Positions 1 through 8,335 of a stretch of 64,000 nt of DNA are shown in pieces. The stretch lies in assembly GCF_003612565.1 (NCBI RefSeq), contig NZ_RAZG01000002.1, forward strand, positions 62,001 to 126,000. The letters are read 5' to 3'. Position 1 is the first letter of the stretch, and each line of letters begins with the position of its first letter. The DNA comes from Roseburia sp. 1XD42-69. Its GTDB lineage: Bacteria > Bacillota > Clostridia > Lachnospirales > Lachnospiraceae. The position numbers and the translations under genes were made by a program. The notes below the pieces were generated by a model. That model saw nothing but the letters and a program-made list of their open reading frames with translations. It did no database searches and was not told the DNA's origin.

Positions 1-909
1 TCCCACAACGATTCGGCGGTGGCCATTGCGGAACATGTGGGTGGCAGCGTGGAGGGATTTGCGGAGATGATGAACCAAAAAGCCGCAGAGCTTGGGTGTA
101 AGGACACCTTTTTTATCACCCCAAACGGCCTGGACGCCCAAAAAGAAATTCCCGGTGAGGAGGGGAGTGTGACTGTGGAACATTCCACCACAGCGGCGGA
201 CCTTGCCAGAATTATGAGTTACTGTATTGTAAATTCTCCCCAGAGAGATGATTTTTTGGAGATTACAAGGACACCTTCCCACAGTTTTTCCAACCTGAAG
301 GTAAAAGAGGGAGGGGAGGCTGTGTCCGGGGGACGGAAATTTTCCTGCAATAACCACAATGCTTTTTTGTCCATGATGGAGGGGGCCTTAAGCGGAAAAA
401 CAGGGTTTACGGGAAAAGCGGGGTACTGTTATGTGGGCTCCTTAAAGCGGGAGGACAAAACATTCGTGGTGGCTCTTTTGGCCTGCGGATGGCCAAACAA
501 CAAGACCTATAAGTGGTCGGATACAAGAAAGCTGATGGAGTACGGCCTCTCTTCCTTTGAAAAAAAAGATTTCTCCAAACTGCCGGTAAACCAGGGCTGC
601 CTGAAAGACATCCCCGTATCCATGGCGGCCACGGATTATCTTTTTGCCAGCGCAGGGACGGGGGTGGAAATTTCAGATAAAACCCCGGCGCCTGTCTTGC
701 TTTTAAAAAAGGGGGAGGAGATAGAGGTTTCCTATAAGGTGGAGAAACATCTTTTCGCACCTGTAGAAAAAGGCCAGGTGGTGGGAAAAATAGAATACCG
801 GCTGGGAGAAGAGCTTTTCTGGGAGAGGGAGCTTGTGGCCAGGGACAGTTGGAAAAAAATAAATTTTGCCTATTTCATCCGCCAGGTATACAGGGCTTAT
901 TTTTCATAA
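1..909 (+). CDS. D-alanyl-D-alanine carboxypeptidase (PBP5/DacA-like), 5' truncated by window edge
   Basis: The reading frame is open from base 1, so the start lies outside the window. The visible part begins at the SxN motif (Ser-His-Asn, residues 1-3 here) of S11-family penicillin-binding proteins, and the third motif Lys-Thr-Gly is at codons 133-135. The SxxK active-site serine is not in view. After the catalytic domain comes a beta-rich region of about 90 residues like the PBP5 C-terminal domain, then a short basic and aromatic tail that could be the usual membrane-anchoring amphipathic helix. The family removes the terminal D-Ala from peptidoglycan stem peptides outside the membrane. The next gene starts 145 bases downstream behind its own promoter. 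Confidence 0.9.
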   Translation, partial: SHNDSAVAIAEHVGGSVEGFAEMMNQKAAELGCKDTFFITPNGLDAQKEIPGEEGSVTVEHSTTAADLARIMSYCIVNSPQRDDFLEITRTPSHSFSNLKVKEGGEAVSGGRKFSCNNHNAFLSMMEGALSGKTGFTGKAGYCYVGSLKREDKTFVVALLACGWPNNKTYKWSDTRKLMEYGLSSFEKKDFSKLPVNQGCLKDIPVSMAATDYLFASAGTGVEISDKTPAPVLLLKKGEEIEVSYKVEKHLFAPVEKGQVVGKIEYRLGEELFWERELVARDSWKKINFAYFIRQVYRAYFS

Positions 910-951
910 TAGATAGAAACGGGCCGAATTTGAGAAAAAATTTTGTACAGA

Positions 952-969
952 TTGTGATAAAATTAACAA
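952..969. promoter_or_regulatory. Candidate Rex (NADH/NAD redox repressor) operator
   Basis: An 18-bp imperfect palindrome, TTGTGAT-AAAA-TTAACAA. It matches 12 of the 14 fixed positions of the Rex consensus TTGTGAA-N4-TTCACAA, and its right half is identical to the clostridial form TTAACAA. It ends 7 bases upstream of the -35 box of the decarboxylase cluster. A similar site lies at the alcohol dehydrogenase promoter at 24735. Operator identity is inferred from sequence only. Confidence 0.5.
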
Positions 970-976
970 TTTTCTA

Positions 977-1005
977 TTGAAAAATGTCGGGAAAAAGTAT
1001 AGAAT
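977..1005 (+). promoter_or_regulatory. Sigma-A promoter of the decarboxylase cluster
   Basis: TTGAAA at 977-982, a 17-base spacer and TAGAAT at 1000-1005. Transcription would start near 1012, leaving a leader of about 40 bases to the ATG at 1055. Confidence 0.7.
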
Positions 1006-1054
1006 TAATCTAGCGAAATTTTTTTATTATTAAATAATAGATGGAGGGCAAAAA

Positions 1055-2491
1055 ATGGGTAGTAGTAACAACAGCTTAGCTATGCAGCGCATTGCTAAGT
1101 TACTTGATGAGAACAGTTTCATGGAAATTGGTTCTCTTGTGACAGCAAGAAGCACAGATTTTAACTTGTCTGATACGGACACACCTTCCGATGGTGTGAT
1201 AATCGGACATGGTTTAATCGAAGGCAGCCTGGTATTTGTATACAGCCAAGATGCATCCGTATTAAACGGCACCATAGGAGAGATGCATGCAAAAAAAATT
1301 GCATCTGTATATGATATGGCTATGAAAATGGGGGCGCCGGTTATCGGTATGTTAGACTGCGGCGGTTTCCGTCTCCAGGAATCTGTGGACGCATTAAACG
1401 GACTGGGTGAGATTTTTGCAAAACAGACACAGTCTTCCGGGGTTATCCCCCAGATTTCCGCAGTGTTCGGCACCTGCGGCGGCGGTCTCGCCACAGTTCC
1501 GGCGCTTTGTGATTTCAGTTTCATGGAATCCGAAAAAGGCAAAATGTTTGTGAATTCCCCCAATGCCATTAAGGGAAACAGGGCAGAAAAGTGCGACAAC
1601 TCCAAGGGTGATTTCCAGGCGGAGGAGACAGGCGTAATCGACGGTATCGGAACAGAGGACCAAATCTTATACTCCATACGGGAACTTGTGACATTCCTTC
1701 CCTCCAACAATAATATGGGAGGTCTCAGCCAGGAGTGCGGGGATGATTTAAACCGCATGTGCAGCAATATGACACAGATGAAGGGAGATCCCCGTTTTGT
1801 GTTGAGCGAGATTGCCGATGACCATATTTTCTTTGAGACAAAGAAAGAATTTGCAAAAGATATGGTGACAGGTTTTATCCGTTTAAACGGTGCGACCATC
1901 GGAGCCGTGGCAAACTGTACGGAAATCTATGACGAAGAGGCAAATAAAACGGATACTTTTGACAATGTTTTATCTGCAAAGGGACTGAGCAAAGCAGCAG
2001 AGTTTGTAACATTCTGTGACGCTTTCGACATTCCTGTACTAACACTCACAAATGTAAAGGGTTACAAGGCATGCATGTGCAGTGAAAAACGTCTGGCAAA
2101 GGCTATGGCAAGTCTTACAAGCGCATTTTCCAGTGCGGACGTGCCCAAAGTCAATGTGATTGTGGGAGAAGCTTTTGGGGGAGCATATGTTACCATGAAC
2201 TCCAAATCCATAGGTGCTGATTTAGTTTATGCATGGAATGATGCAAAAATCGGTATGATGGACGGAGAACTTGCAGCAAAGATTATGTATGCGGATGAAA
2301 GCGCAGATGTGATTGGCCAGAAAGCAAAAGAGTACAATGAATTACAGTCAAACGTACTCTCCGCTGCCAGAAGGGGATATGTGGACTTGATTATTGAGCC
2401 GGAGACAACCAGAAAATACCTGGTGGCAGCATTTGAGATGCTTTACACAAAGAGCGTTGTCACAGCTAGCAAAAAACATGGTACAAAATAA
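1055..2491 (+). CDS. Biotin-dependent acyl-CoA carboxyltransferase subunit (MmdA / transcarboxylase 12S-like)
   Basis: A 478-residue carboxyltransferase of the acyl-CoA carboxylase beta fold. In this family it moves a carboxyl group between an acyl-CoA and biotin. Two crotonase-like halves are visible. Glycine-rich oxyanion-type loops occur near residue 141 (GTCGGGLATV) and near residue 373 (GEAFGGAYVTM). It is somewhat shorter than classical methylmalonyl-CoA decarboxylase alpha subunits (about 510 residues). The acyl-CoA substrate (methylmalonyl-, malonyl- or glutaconyl-CoA) cannot be fixed from sequence. The start is supported by a GGAGG site 8 bases upstream. It is the first of five closely spaced genes that supply gamma, biotin carrier, beta and a second carboxyltransferase. 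Confidence 0.85.
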   Translation: MGSSNNSLAMQRIAKLLDENSFMEIGSLVTARSTDFNLSDTDTPSDGVIIGHGLIEGSLVFVYSQDASVLNGTIGEMHAKKIASVYDMAMKMGAPVIGMLDCGGFRLQESVDALNGLGEIFAKQTQSSGVIPQISAVFGTCGGGLATVPALCDFSFMESEKGKMFVNSPNAIKGNRAEKCDNSKGDFQAEETGVIDGIGTEDQILYSIRELVTFLPSNNNMGGLSQECGDDLNRMCSNMTQMKGDPRFVLSEIADDHIFFETKKEFAKDMVTGFIRLNGATIGAVANCTEIYDEEANKTDTFDNVLSAKGLSKAAEFVTFCDAFDIPVLTLTNVKGYKACMCSEKRLAKAMASLTSAFSSADVPKVNVIVGEAFGGAYVTMNSKSIGADLVYAWNDAKIGMMDGELAAKIMYADESADVIGQKAKEYNELQSNVLSAARRGYVDLIIEPETTRKYLVAAFEMLYTKSVVTASKKHGTK

Positions 2492-2508
2492 TAGAAAGGT
2501 GAAGTTTC

Positions 2509-3210
2509 ATGAAGAAAAAAATATTTCTGATTGCCGCCATATGCTTATGCATGTTGGGGCTGGCTGCATGTTCTAAAACGGATCCTACAAAAGTTGACTA
2601 CAACGGACATTCCTATGATGAGCTGCAGTCTACCTGCCAGGGAACCGTGCAGACGCTGGTTTCCATGTCAGATGAGGACAGGGCATATCTTTTGTCATCC
2701 GGGTCAGAGCAGATTACGAAACTGGTGAATAACTGGGATGATTTGACAGAGCAGTATGGAGCTTTTGTGGAGTTTGGAGATTTTGAAATCACAAAGTCCG
2801 GCAAAACGCTTACAGCAGAACAGACACTTCAGTTGACAGACCGTAAGGCGATCCTTACATACGTGTACACGTATCACAACATGGAAGTGGAAGACATTAC
2901 AGTAGATGCCATCTATTCATTGGGAGAGACAATGAAAAAGGCGGGACAGAATACCCTTATGGGTATCTTAATCGTATTTTCCGTGCTGATTTTAATCAGC
3001 CTGATTATCTCCTGCTTTAAGTTACTTTCCAATGTGGAGAAAAAAGAAACCCCTGCAAAAGAAGAGAAGAGCCCGGTGGTGACACAGATTGCCCAGAGGG
3101 AAGAGCAGGCGGATGACACAGAGTTAATTGCAGTGATTGCAGCGGCAGTCGCAGCCGCAGAGGGAACTTCTGCAGACGGATTTGTAGTGCGTTCCATTAG
3201 AAGAAGATAA
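2509..3210 (+). CDS. OadG-family sodium pump decarboxylase gamma subunit with N-terminal lipoprotein domain
   Basis: 233 residues. The N-terminus is a lipoprotein signal with lipobox Leu-Ala-Ala-Cys (Cys21). About 115 residues follow that should lie outside the membrane. A single membrane span starts near residue 147. The Lys/Glu-rich cytoplasmic tail ends in the AVIAAAVAAAEG...VRSIRR pattern typical of OadG-type gamma subunits, which hold the decarboxylase complex together. Classical OadG proteins are only about 80-120 residues, so the secreted domain is an addition. The gene lies 17 bases after the carboxyltransferase and 19 before the biotin carrier, so cotranscription is likely. Confidence 0.8.
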   Translation: MKKKIFLIAAICLCMLGLAACSKTDPTKVDYNGHSYDELQSTCQGTVQTLVSMSDEDRAYLLSSGSEQITKLVNNWDDLTEQYGAFVEFGDFEITKSGKTLTAEQTLQLTDRKAILTYVYTYHNMEVEDITVDAIYSLGETMKKAGQNTLMGILIVFSVLILISLIISCFKLLSNVEKKETPAKEEKSPVVTQIAQREEQADDTELIAVIAAAVAAAEGTSADGFVVRSIRRR

Positions 3211-3229
3211 TATTAGGAGGATTTATAAA

Positions 3230-3598
3230 ATGAAAAATTATACAATTACCGTAAATGGAAATGTTTATGATGTTACTGTAGAAGAGGCAGGCAGCACAGG
3301 GGCAGCACCTGCGCCAAGAAAAGCAGCACCTGCGCCCAAGGCGGCAGCAGCGCCTGCACCTGCAGCAGCTTCCGGTGCAGGAAATGTAAAGATTGAGGCA
3401 GGGGCAGCAGGAAAAGTATTTAAGATTGAAGCTTCTGCGGGACAGGCGGTAAAGAAAGGCGATACCGTATTGGTTCTTGAAGTTATGAAGATGGAGACGG
3501 CTGTGGTTGCACCGGAGGACGGAACAGTGGCAAGCATCAATGTATCTGTAGGAGATCAGGTAGAAGCAGGAGCATTACTGGCAACATTAAACAACTAA
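3230..3598 (+). CDS. Biotin carboxyl carrier protein (transcarboxylase 1.3S / GcdC-like)
   Basis: 122 residues. A short N-terminal beta segment is followed by a flexible Ala/Pro/Lys-rich linker (about residues 22-48). A compact biotinyl domain follows with the EVMKMET motif, whose central lysine is the biotinylation site. It carries the carboxyl group between carboxyltransferase and the membrane beta subunit. Neither carboxyltransferase in the cluster has its own biotinyl domain, so this protein probably serves both. The ribosome site AGGAGG lies upstream of the ATG. Confidence 0.92.
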   Translation: MKNYTITVNGNVYDVTVEEAGSTGAAPAPRKAAPAPKAAAAPAPAAASGAGNVKIEAGAAGKVFKIEASAGQAVKKGDTVLVLEVMKMETAVVAPEDGTVASINVSVGDQVEAGALLATLNN

Positions 3599-3616
3599 TA
3601 TCAGGAGGTTAACACA

Positions 3617-4765
3617 ATGGATTATGTAATTGATACATTAGGAAACCTCTTACACCAGACGGCCTTTTTTAACTTGTCCTGGGGCAATTATGTAATGATT
3701 GCCGTGGCATGCGTATTTTTGTTTCTTGCGATAAAGAAAGGCTACGAGCCATTGCTGCTTGTTCCCATTGCATTTGGTATGCTTTTGGTAAATATCTATC
3801 CGGATATTATGATAAGCCCGGAGGAGAGCAGCAACGGTGTAGGCGGTTTACTGTACTATTTTTATACCCTGGATGAGTGGTCGATTCTGCCGTCCTTGAT
3901 TTTCATGGGTGTAGGTGCCATGACGGATTTCGGTCCCCTGATTGCAAACCCAATCAGTTTCCTTCTCGGGGCAGCGGCACAGATTGGTATTTTCTCAGCT
4001 TACTTACTGGCAATTTTACTTGGATTTAACGATAAAGCGGCAGCGGCGGTTTCCATTATCGGAGGTGCGGACGGTCCTACCTCAATCTTCCTCGCAGGAA
4101 AGTTAGGGCAGAGCGGCCTGATGGGGCCCATTGCCGTGGCGGCATATTCTTACATGGCTCTTGTGCCCATTATCCAGCCGCCCATTATGAAACTTTTTAC
4201 TACAAAGCAGGAACGTGCCATTAAGATGAAAAACTTACGTCCTGTTTCAAAGCTGGAGAGGATTTTATTCCCTATTGTGGTTACCATCGTGGTATGTTTA
4301 CTGCTTCCCACCACAGCTCCCCTGGTAGGTATGCTGATGTTAGGTAACCTTTTCCGGGAATCCGGAGTTGTGCGCCAGCTTACAGAGACAGCTTCCAATG
4401 CAATGATGTACATTGTGGTTATTCTCCTTGGTACATCCGTAGGTGCTTCCACCAGCGCAGAGGCATTCTTAAATTGGAGTACAATTAAAATTGTAATTCT
4501 TGGACTTGTTGCATTTATATGCGGTACGGCTGCAGGTACTTTATTTGGTAAGCTTCTCTGCAAAGTGACAAAAGGAAAGATTAATCCTCTGATTGGTTCT
4601 GCCGGGGTTTCCGCAGTGCCGATGGCAGCCCGGGTTTCACAGAAAGTGGGAGCCGAGGAGGATCCTACCAATTTCCTTCTCATGCACGCCATGGGACCCA
4701 ATGTTGCCGGAGTTATCGGTACGGCAGTAGCCGCCGGTGTATTTATGGCAATCTTTGGAATTTAG
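3617..4765 (+). CDS. Sodium-translocating decarboxylase beta subunit (OadB/MmdB/GcdB family)
   Basis: 382 residues, almost entirely hydrophobic, with about nine to ten membrane segments. The family signature GGADGPTSIF sits near residue 153 and contains the aspartate implicated in ion translocation and carboxybiotin decarboxylation. The protein releases CO2 from carboxybiotin and pumps Na+ out of the cell. It follows the biotin carrier by 18 bases with an AGGAGG site. Which decarboxylation it serves depends on the carboxyltransferase partner, which remains open here. Confidence 0.92.
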   Translation: MDYVIDTLGNLLHQTAFFNLSWGNYVMIAVACVFLFLAIKKGYEPLLLVPIAFGMLLVNIYPDIMISPEESSNGVGGLLYYFYTLDEWSILPSLIFMGVGAMTDFGPLIANPISFLLGAAAQIGIFSAYLLAILLGFNDKAAAAVSIIGGADGPTSIFLAGKLGQSGLMGPIAVAAYSYMALVPIIQPPIMKLFTTKQERAIKMKNLRPVSKLERILFPIVVTIVVCLLLPTTAPLVGMLMLGNLFRESGVVRQLTETASNAMMYIVVILLGTSVGASTSAEAFLNWSTIKIVILGLVAFICGTAAGTLFGKLLCKVTKGKINPLIGSAGVSAVPMAARVSQKVGAEEDPTNFLLMHAMGPNVAGVIGTAVAAGVFMAIFGI

Positions 4766-4822
4766 CGTATTGAAATCGGTTTAAAAAACGGAATCACCGG
4801 AAAATATTGAGAGGAGAAAATC

Positions 4823-6241
4823 ATGTCAGAAGTTGCTAAAAAACCTATTAAAATAACAGAGACGATTTTGCGTGACGCACATCAGTCTTTAATTGCCACA
4901 AGAATGACAACGGAACAGATGCTTCCCATTATCGATAAAATGGATAAAGTGGGATACAATGCTGTAGAGTGCTGGGGAGGAGCTACCTTCGATGCATCCC
5001 TCCGCTTCTTAAAAGAAGATCCCTGGGAGCGTCTTAGGAAATTAAAAGAAGGATTTAAAAACACAAAACTTCAGATGCTGTTCAGGGGGCAGAATATCTT
5101 AGGATACCGTCCCTACGCAGATGATGTGGTGGAGTATTTTGTACAGAAATCCATTGCCAACGGAATTGATATCATCCGTATTTTTGACTGTTTGAATGAT
5201 ATCCGCAATCTCCAGACGGCTGTTACTGCATGTAACAAGGAAAAAGGCCATGCACAGGTGGCATTGTCTTATACTTTAGGAGATGCCTATACCTTAGAGT
5301 ACTGGATGGATATGGCAAAACGTGTGGAGGAGATGGGGGCAAATTCCCTGTGTATCAAAGATATGGCGGGTCTTTTGACACCATATAAGGCGGAAGAATT
5401 GATTAAGGCGTTAAAATCTTCCACCAATATTCCTATCGAGCTCCACACCCACTACACTTCCGGCGTGGCTTCCATGACATACATGAAAGCTGTGGAGGCA
5501 GGGGTGGATATTATCGATACCGCTATGTCACCTTTTGCCCTGGGTACCAGCCAGCCGGCCACAGAGGTTATGGCTGAGGCATTCCGGGGTACGGAATATG
5601 ACCCGAACTTTGACCAGATGCTCTTAAAAGAGATTGCAGATTACTTCCGTCCTATGAGGGAGGAGGCATTAAAGAGTGGTTTGTTAAATCCCAAGGTGCT
5701 TGGGGTGGATATCCAGACACTTTTGTACCAGGTGCCCGGCGGAATGTTAAGCAACATGGTTTCCCAGTTAAAAGAGCAGAATGCAGAAGACAAGTACATG
5801 GATGTTTTGGAGGAGATTCCAAGGGTGAGAAAAGACTTGGGCGAGCCGCCGTTAGTTACCCCTTCTTCCCAGATTGTAGGTACCCAGGCTGTGTTTAACG
5901 TTCTCATGGGAGAGCGCTACAAAGTTGCCACAAAGGAGACAAAGGATGTGCTTTTAGGCAAATACGGCCAGACCGTAAAGCCATTTAATCCGGAAATTGT
6001 GGATAAGGTTTTGGGAGAGGAAAAGAAAAATGCCATTACCTGCAGGTATGCAGATTTGCTTGAGCCGGAGTTAGATAAGATTGAGGCGGAGATGAAACAG
6101 TGGAAACAGCAGGATGAGGATGTGTTAAGTTATGCACTGTTCCCACAGGTTGCCACCGATTTCTTTAAATACCGGGAAGCCCAGCAGAAGGGGGTAGATG
6201 CCAGCGTGGCAGACACCAAAAACGGAGCTTATCCTGTGTAA
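4823..6241 (+). CDS. Oxaloacetate decarboxylase alpha / pyruvate carboxyltransferase subunit (transcarboxylase 5S-like)
   Basis: 472 residues of the HMGL-like TIM barrel plus PYC_OADA domain. It begins with the ETILRDAHQSLIATRM motif, whose aspartate binds metal. The lysine motif CIKDMAGLL is near residue 178 and the His-Thr-His metal motif (ELHTHYTSG) near residue 212. The family transfers a carboxyl group between oxaloacetate/pyruvate and biotin. It ends before any biotinyl domain, unlike full OadA (about 590 residues), so the separate carrier at 3230 must supply biotin. It is the last gene of the cluster, 57 bases after the beta subunit and followed by a terminator. Confidence 0.9.
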   Translation: MSEVAKKPIKITETILRDAHQSLIATRMTTEQMLPIIDKMDKVGYNAVECWGGATFDASLRFLKEDPWERLRKLKEGFKNTKLQMLFRGQNILGYRPYADDVVEYFVQKSIANGIDIIRIFDCLNDIRNLQTAVTACNKEKGHAQVALSYTLGDAYTLEYWMDMAKRVEEMGANSLCIKDMAGLLTPYKAEELIKALKSSTNIPIELHTHYTSGVASMTYMKAVEAGVDIIDTAMSPFALGTSQPATEVMAEAFRGTEYDPNFDQMLLKEIADYFRPMREEALKSGLLNPKVLGVDIQTLLYQVPGGMLSNMVSQLKEQNAEDKYMDVLEEIPRVRKDLGEPPLVTPSSQIVGTQAVFNVLMGERYKVATKETKDVLLGKYGQTVKPFNPEIVDKVLGEEKKNAITCRYADLLEPELDKIEAEMKQWKQQDEDVLSYALFPQVATDFFKYREAQQKGVDASVADTKNGAYPV

Positions 6242-6251
6242 TATAACATAA

Positions 6252-6302
6252 GAAAAAGGGAGTGTATGTCGCCTTGGTGATATAGACTCCTTTTCCTTTT
6301 TT
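6252..6302 (+). terminator. Rho-independent terminator of the decarboxylase cluster
   Basis: Arms GGAGTGTAT (6259-6267) and ATAGACTCC (6282-6290) pair with one G-G mismatch and can extend through A/T pairs, followed by a T-rich run to 6302. Confidence 0.6.
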
Positions 6303-6340
6303 GGGGGGAAATTGCTCTTGGACAAATTATCTAAAAACAC

Positions 6341-6369
6341 TAGACAGAAAAGATGAAATTATATATAAT
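6341..6369 (+). promoter_or_regulatory. Promoter of the first chemoreceptor gene
   Basis: TAGACA at 6341-6346, 17-base spacer, TATAAT at 6364-6369. It resembles a housekeeping promoter rather than the flagellar sigma-28 type. Confidence 0.65.
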
Positions 6370-6462
6370 AGGGAATAGATAAATATTTTGTCGCTTTATC
6401 GTGTGAAGGGCAGGATATGATTGGACAGAAATCGTGTCAAAACAGAAAGGTGGATTCAAGAA

Positions 6463-8202
6463 ATGATAATGTTTTTTAAAAACCTGAGCATCAGATATAA
6501 GATTCTTGTTCCGGTGGCGTTACTGGGATGTCTGATGTTTGCAATGGGAATTATCAGTCTCTCTAGCACGAAACAGATTATGGAAGCCAGCGAGGCAATT
6601 TCCAGCAATTATGCCATGAAAATTGAGCGGTTAGGTGATATCACCGCTTCCTACCAGACGCTTCGCCGTGTGGCTTTTGCACACATTGTGGCGGACAATG
6701 ATGAATTAGAAGGCGTGCTGTTAGATGAGGCTGACACATTAAAATCTGAGATTACCAGCGTGTGTGACGAGTTTGAGACCTTGATTAACTCAGATGATGC
6801 TATGCAGAGTTTCCAGCAGTTTAAAACAGATTATGCCAACTATCTGGTAATATATGATAAAATTTTGGAGTTTAGTGCGGCTGACCAGAAAAGTGAGGCG
6901 TCATCCCTTGCAAATGTGGATCTGAAAGAGGCGGGCACAGCCCTTACCGCAGAGCTGGATGTGATGAGCGCTATGAATAAAGAGGATATGGATAAGGCAG
7001 TGTCACATCAGAGCCAGGTTTATGCAAAGGTTACATGCACCATTATCATTCTTTTTGTGGCAGGCATCTTAGTTCTCTGTTTTGTGGTATGGGTATCCTG
7101 GAAGTGGGCATGCAAGCGTCTTATTAACATAAACGCCCAGTTGAGGGATGTCATTGCCACCATAGACGCAGGAGAGGGGGATTTGACAAAGCGCGTGCAG
7201 TGCTTCTGTACCGATGAAATCGGCACTTTGGCCGCTGGAATCAATACCTTTATCCAGACGCTGCAGGGTATTATGGGACAGATTAATTCCAGTTCCGGTC
7301 AGCTTGGCTCCATTGTAAACCTTGTGTCAGATAAAGTGACTACTGCAAATGACAATTCTTACGATATTTCTTCTGTAATGGAAGAACTGTCTGCTTCCAT
7401 GGAGGAGATTTCCTCCACACTGACTACAATCAAGGAAAATGTAGGAGTTGTGGATGACAATATCATTGAATTGTCTGATGCGTCCCAGGGCCTTTATGAT
7501 TATGCTACAGGAATGCAGAAACGTGCAGAGAATTTAGAGCAGAGTGCGGTTGAGAATAAACAAAATACCAGCGATGTTGTCAATGGGATTATCGGTCAGT
7601 TAAAACAGGCCATCGAGAGCAGTAAGAGCGTTGACCGTGTCAATGATTTGACAAATGAAATTTTAAGTATTTCCAGCCAGACGAATCTTTTGTCACTGAA
7701 TGCTTCTATTGAGGCTGCAAGAGCCGGGGAAGCAGGAAGGGGATTTGCAGTGGTGGCAGATGAAATCAGCCAGCTGGCAAATTCCAGCAGAGAGGCCGCA
7801 AACAATATCCAGACGATTAACAATATGGTTATTGAGGCTGTAAATGAGCTGATAAAAAATGCAAATTCTATTGTGGATTACATAAACGAGACGATTCTTC
7901 CAGATTATGAGGGATTTGTCAGTGCCGGTAAACAGTACAGTGAAGATGCGATTCATGTAAATGGTATTGTCACCCGATTCAATGATATGTCTATTAATCT
8001 GAAACAGTTGATGGAGAGCATTACGGAATCTATTAACGGTATCAATACCGCAGTGGATGAAAGCGCAAACGGTGCCACGAATGTGGCTGCCAATACCTCG
8101 GATTTGGTTAAGGATATTGGAGAGATTGCAGATGCCATGAATGACAACAGGCAGATTGCCGGAAATCTTACGGAGGAAGCAGATAGGTTTATTAATTTGT
8201 AA
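6463..8202 (+). CDS. Methyl-accepting chemotaxis protein
   Basis: About 579 residues. A first membrane span (about residues 12-34) is followed by a roughly 155-residue extracytoplasmic sensor region. A second span lies near residues 185-210, then a HAMP linker and a long coiled-coil signalling domain. The conserved hairpin tip ([18 protein letters not shown] and the following [11 protein letters not shown]) contacts CheA/CheW. An open frame extends 14 codons upstream to a TTG at 6421, but the AAGGTGG site 9 bases before the ATG at 6463 favours this start. A second ATG at 6469 aligns best with the paralogue downstream. The ligand is unknown. A strong terminator separates it from the next receptor. 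Confidence 0.92.
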   Translation: MIMFFKNLSIRYKILVPVALLGCLMFAMGIISLSSTKQIMEASEAISSNYAMKIERLGDITASYQTLRRVAFAHIVADNDELEGVLLDEADTLKSEITSVCDEFETLINSDDAMQSFQQFKTDYANYLVIYDKILEFSAADQKSEASSLANVDLKEAGTALTAELDVMSAMNKEDMDKAVSHQSQVYAKVTCTIIILFVAGILVLCFVVWVSWKWACKRLININAQLRDVIATIDAGEGDLTKRVQCFCTDEIGTLAAGINTFIQTLQGIMGQINSSSGQLGSIVNLVSDKVTTANDNSYDISSVMEELSASMEEISSTLTTIKENVGVVDDNIIELSDASQGLYDYATGMQKRAENLEQSAVENKQNTSDVVNGIIGQLKQAIESSKSVDRVNDLTNEILSISSQTNLLSLNASIEAARAGEAGRGFAVVADEISQLANSSREAANNIQTINNMVIEAVNELIKNANSIVDYINETILPDYEGFVSAGKQYSEDAIHVNGIVTRFNDMSINLKQLMESITESINGINTAVDESANGATNVAANTSDLVKDIGEIADAMNDNRQIAGNLTEEADRFINL

Positions 8203-8228
8203 TCTGTTAATTCTTCTTGCTCTTAGCA

Positions 8229-8272
8229 GGCAGACTATGAAAGGATTTCTGTTTTTCATAGTCTGCCTTTTT
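8229..8272 (+). terminator. Rho-independent terminator
   Basis: A perfect 14-bp stem (GGCAGACTATGAAA at 8229-8242 with its complement at 8254-8267) with T residues after it. Confidence 0.88.
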
Positions 8273-8335
8273 GTACAGAGGGAATCGAAGGTGTTAAAAA
8301 AGGGGTAATACAAAAAGTATTGTCGGAGGTTATGT

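Noticed and set aside
910-951. Terminator after the carboxypeptidase gene
   Set aside because: No stem with a T run was found before the Rex-like site.
1030-1899. 289-residue open frame on the minus strand
   Set aside because: It lies antisense to the carboxyltransferase gene, has no ribosome site and no recognisable domain; it is a by-product of codon use on the other strand.
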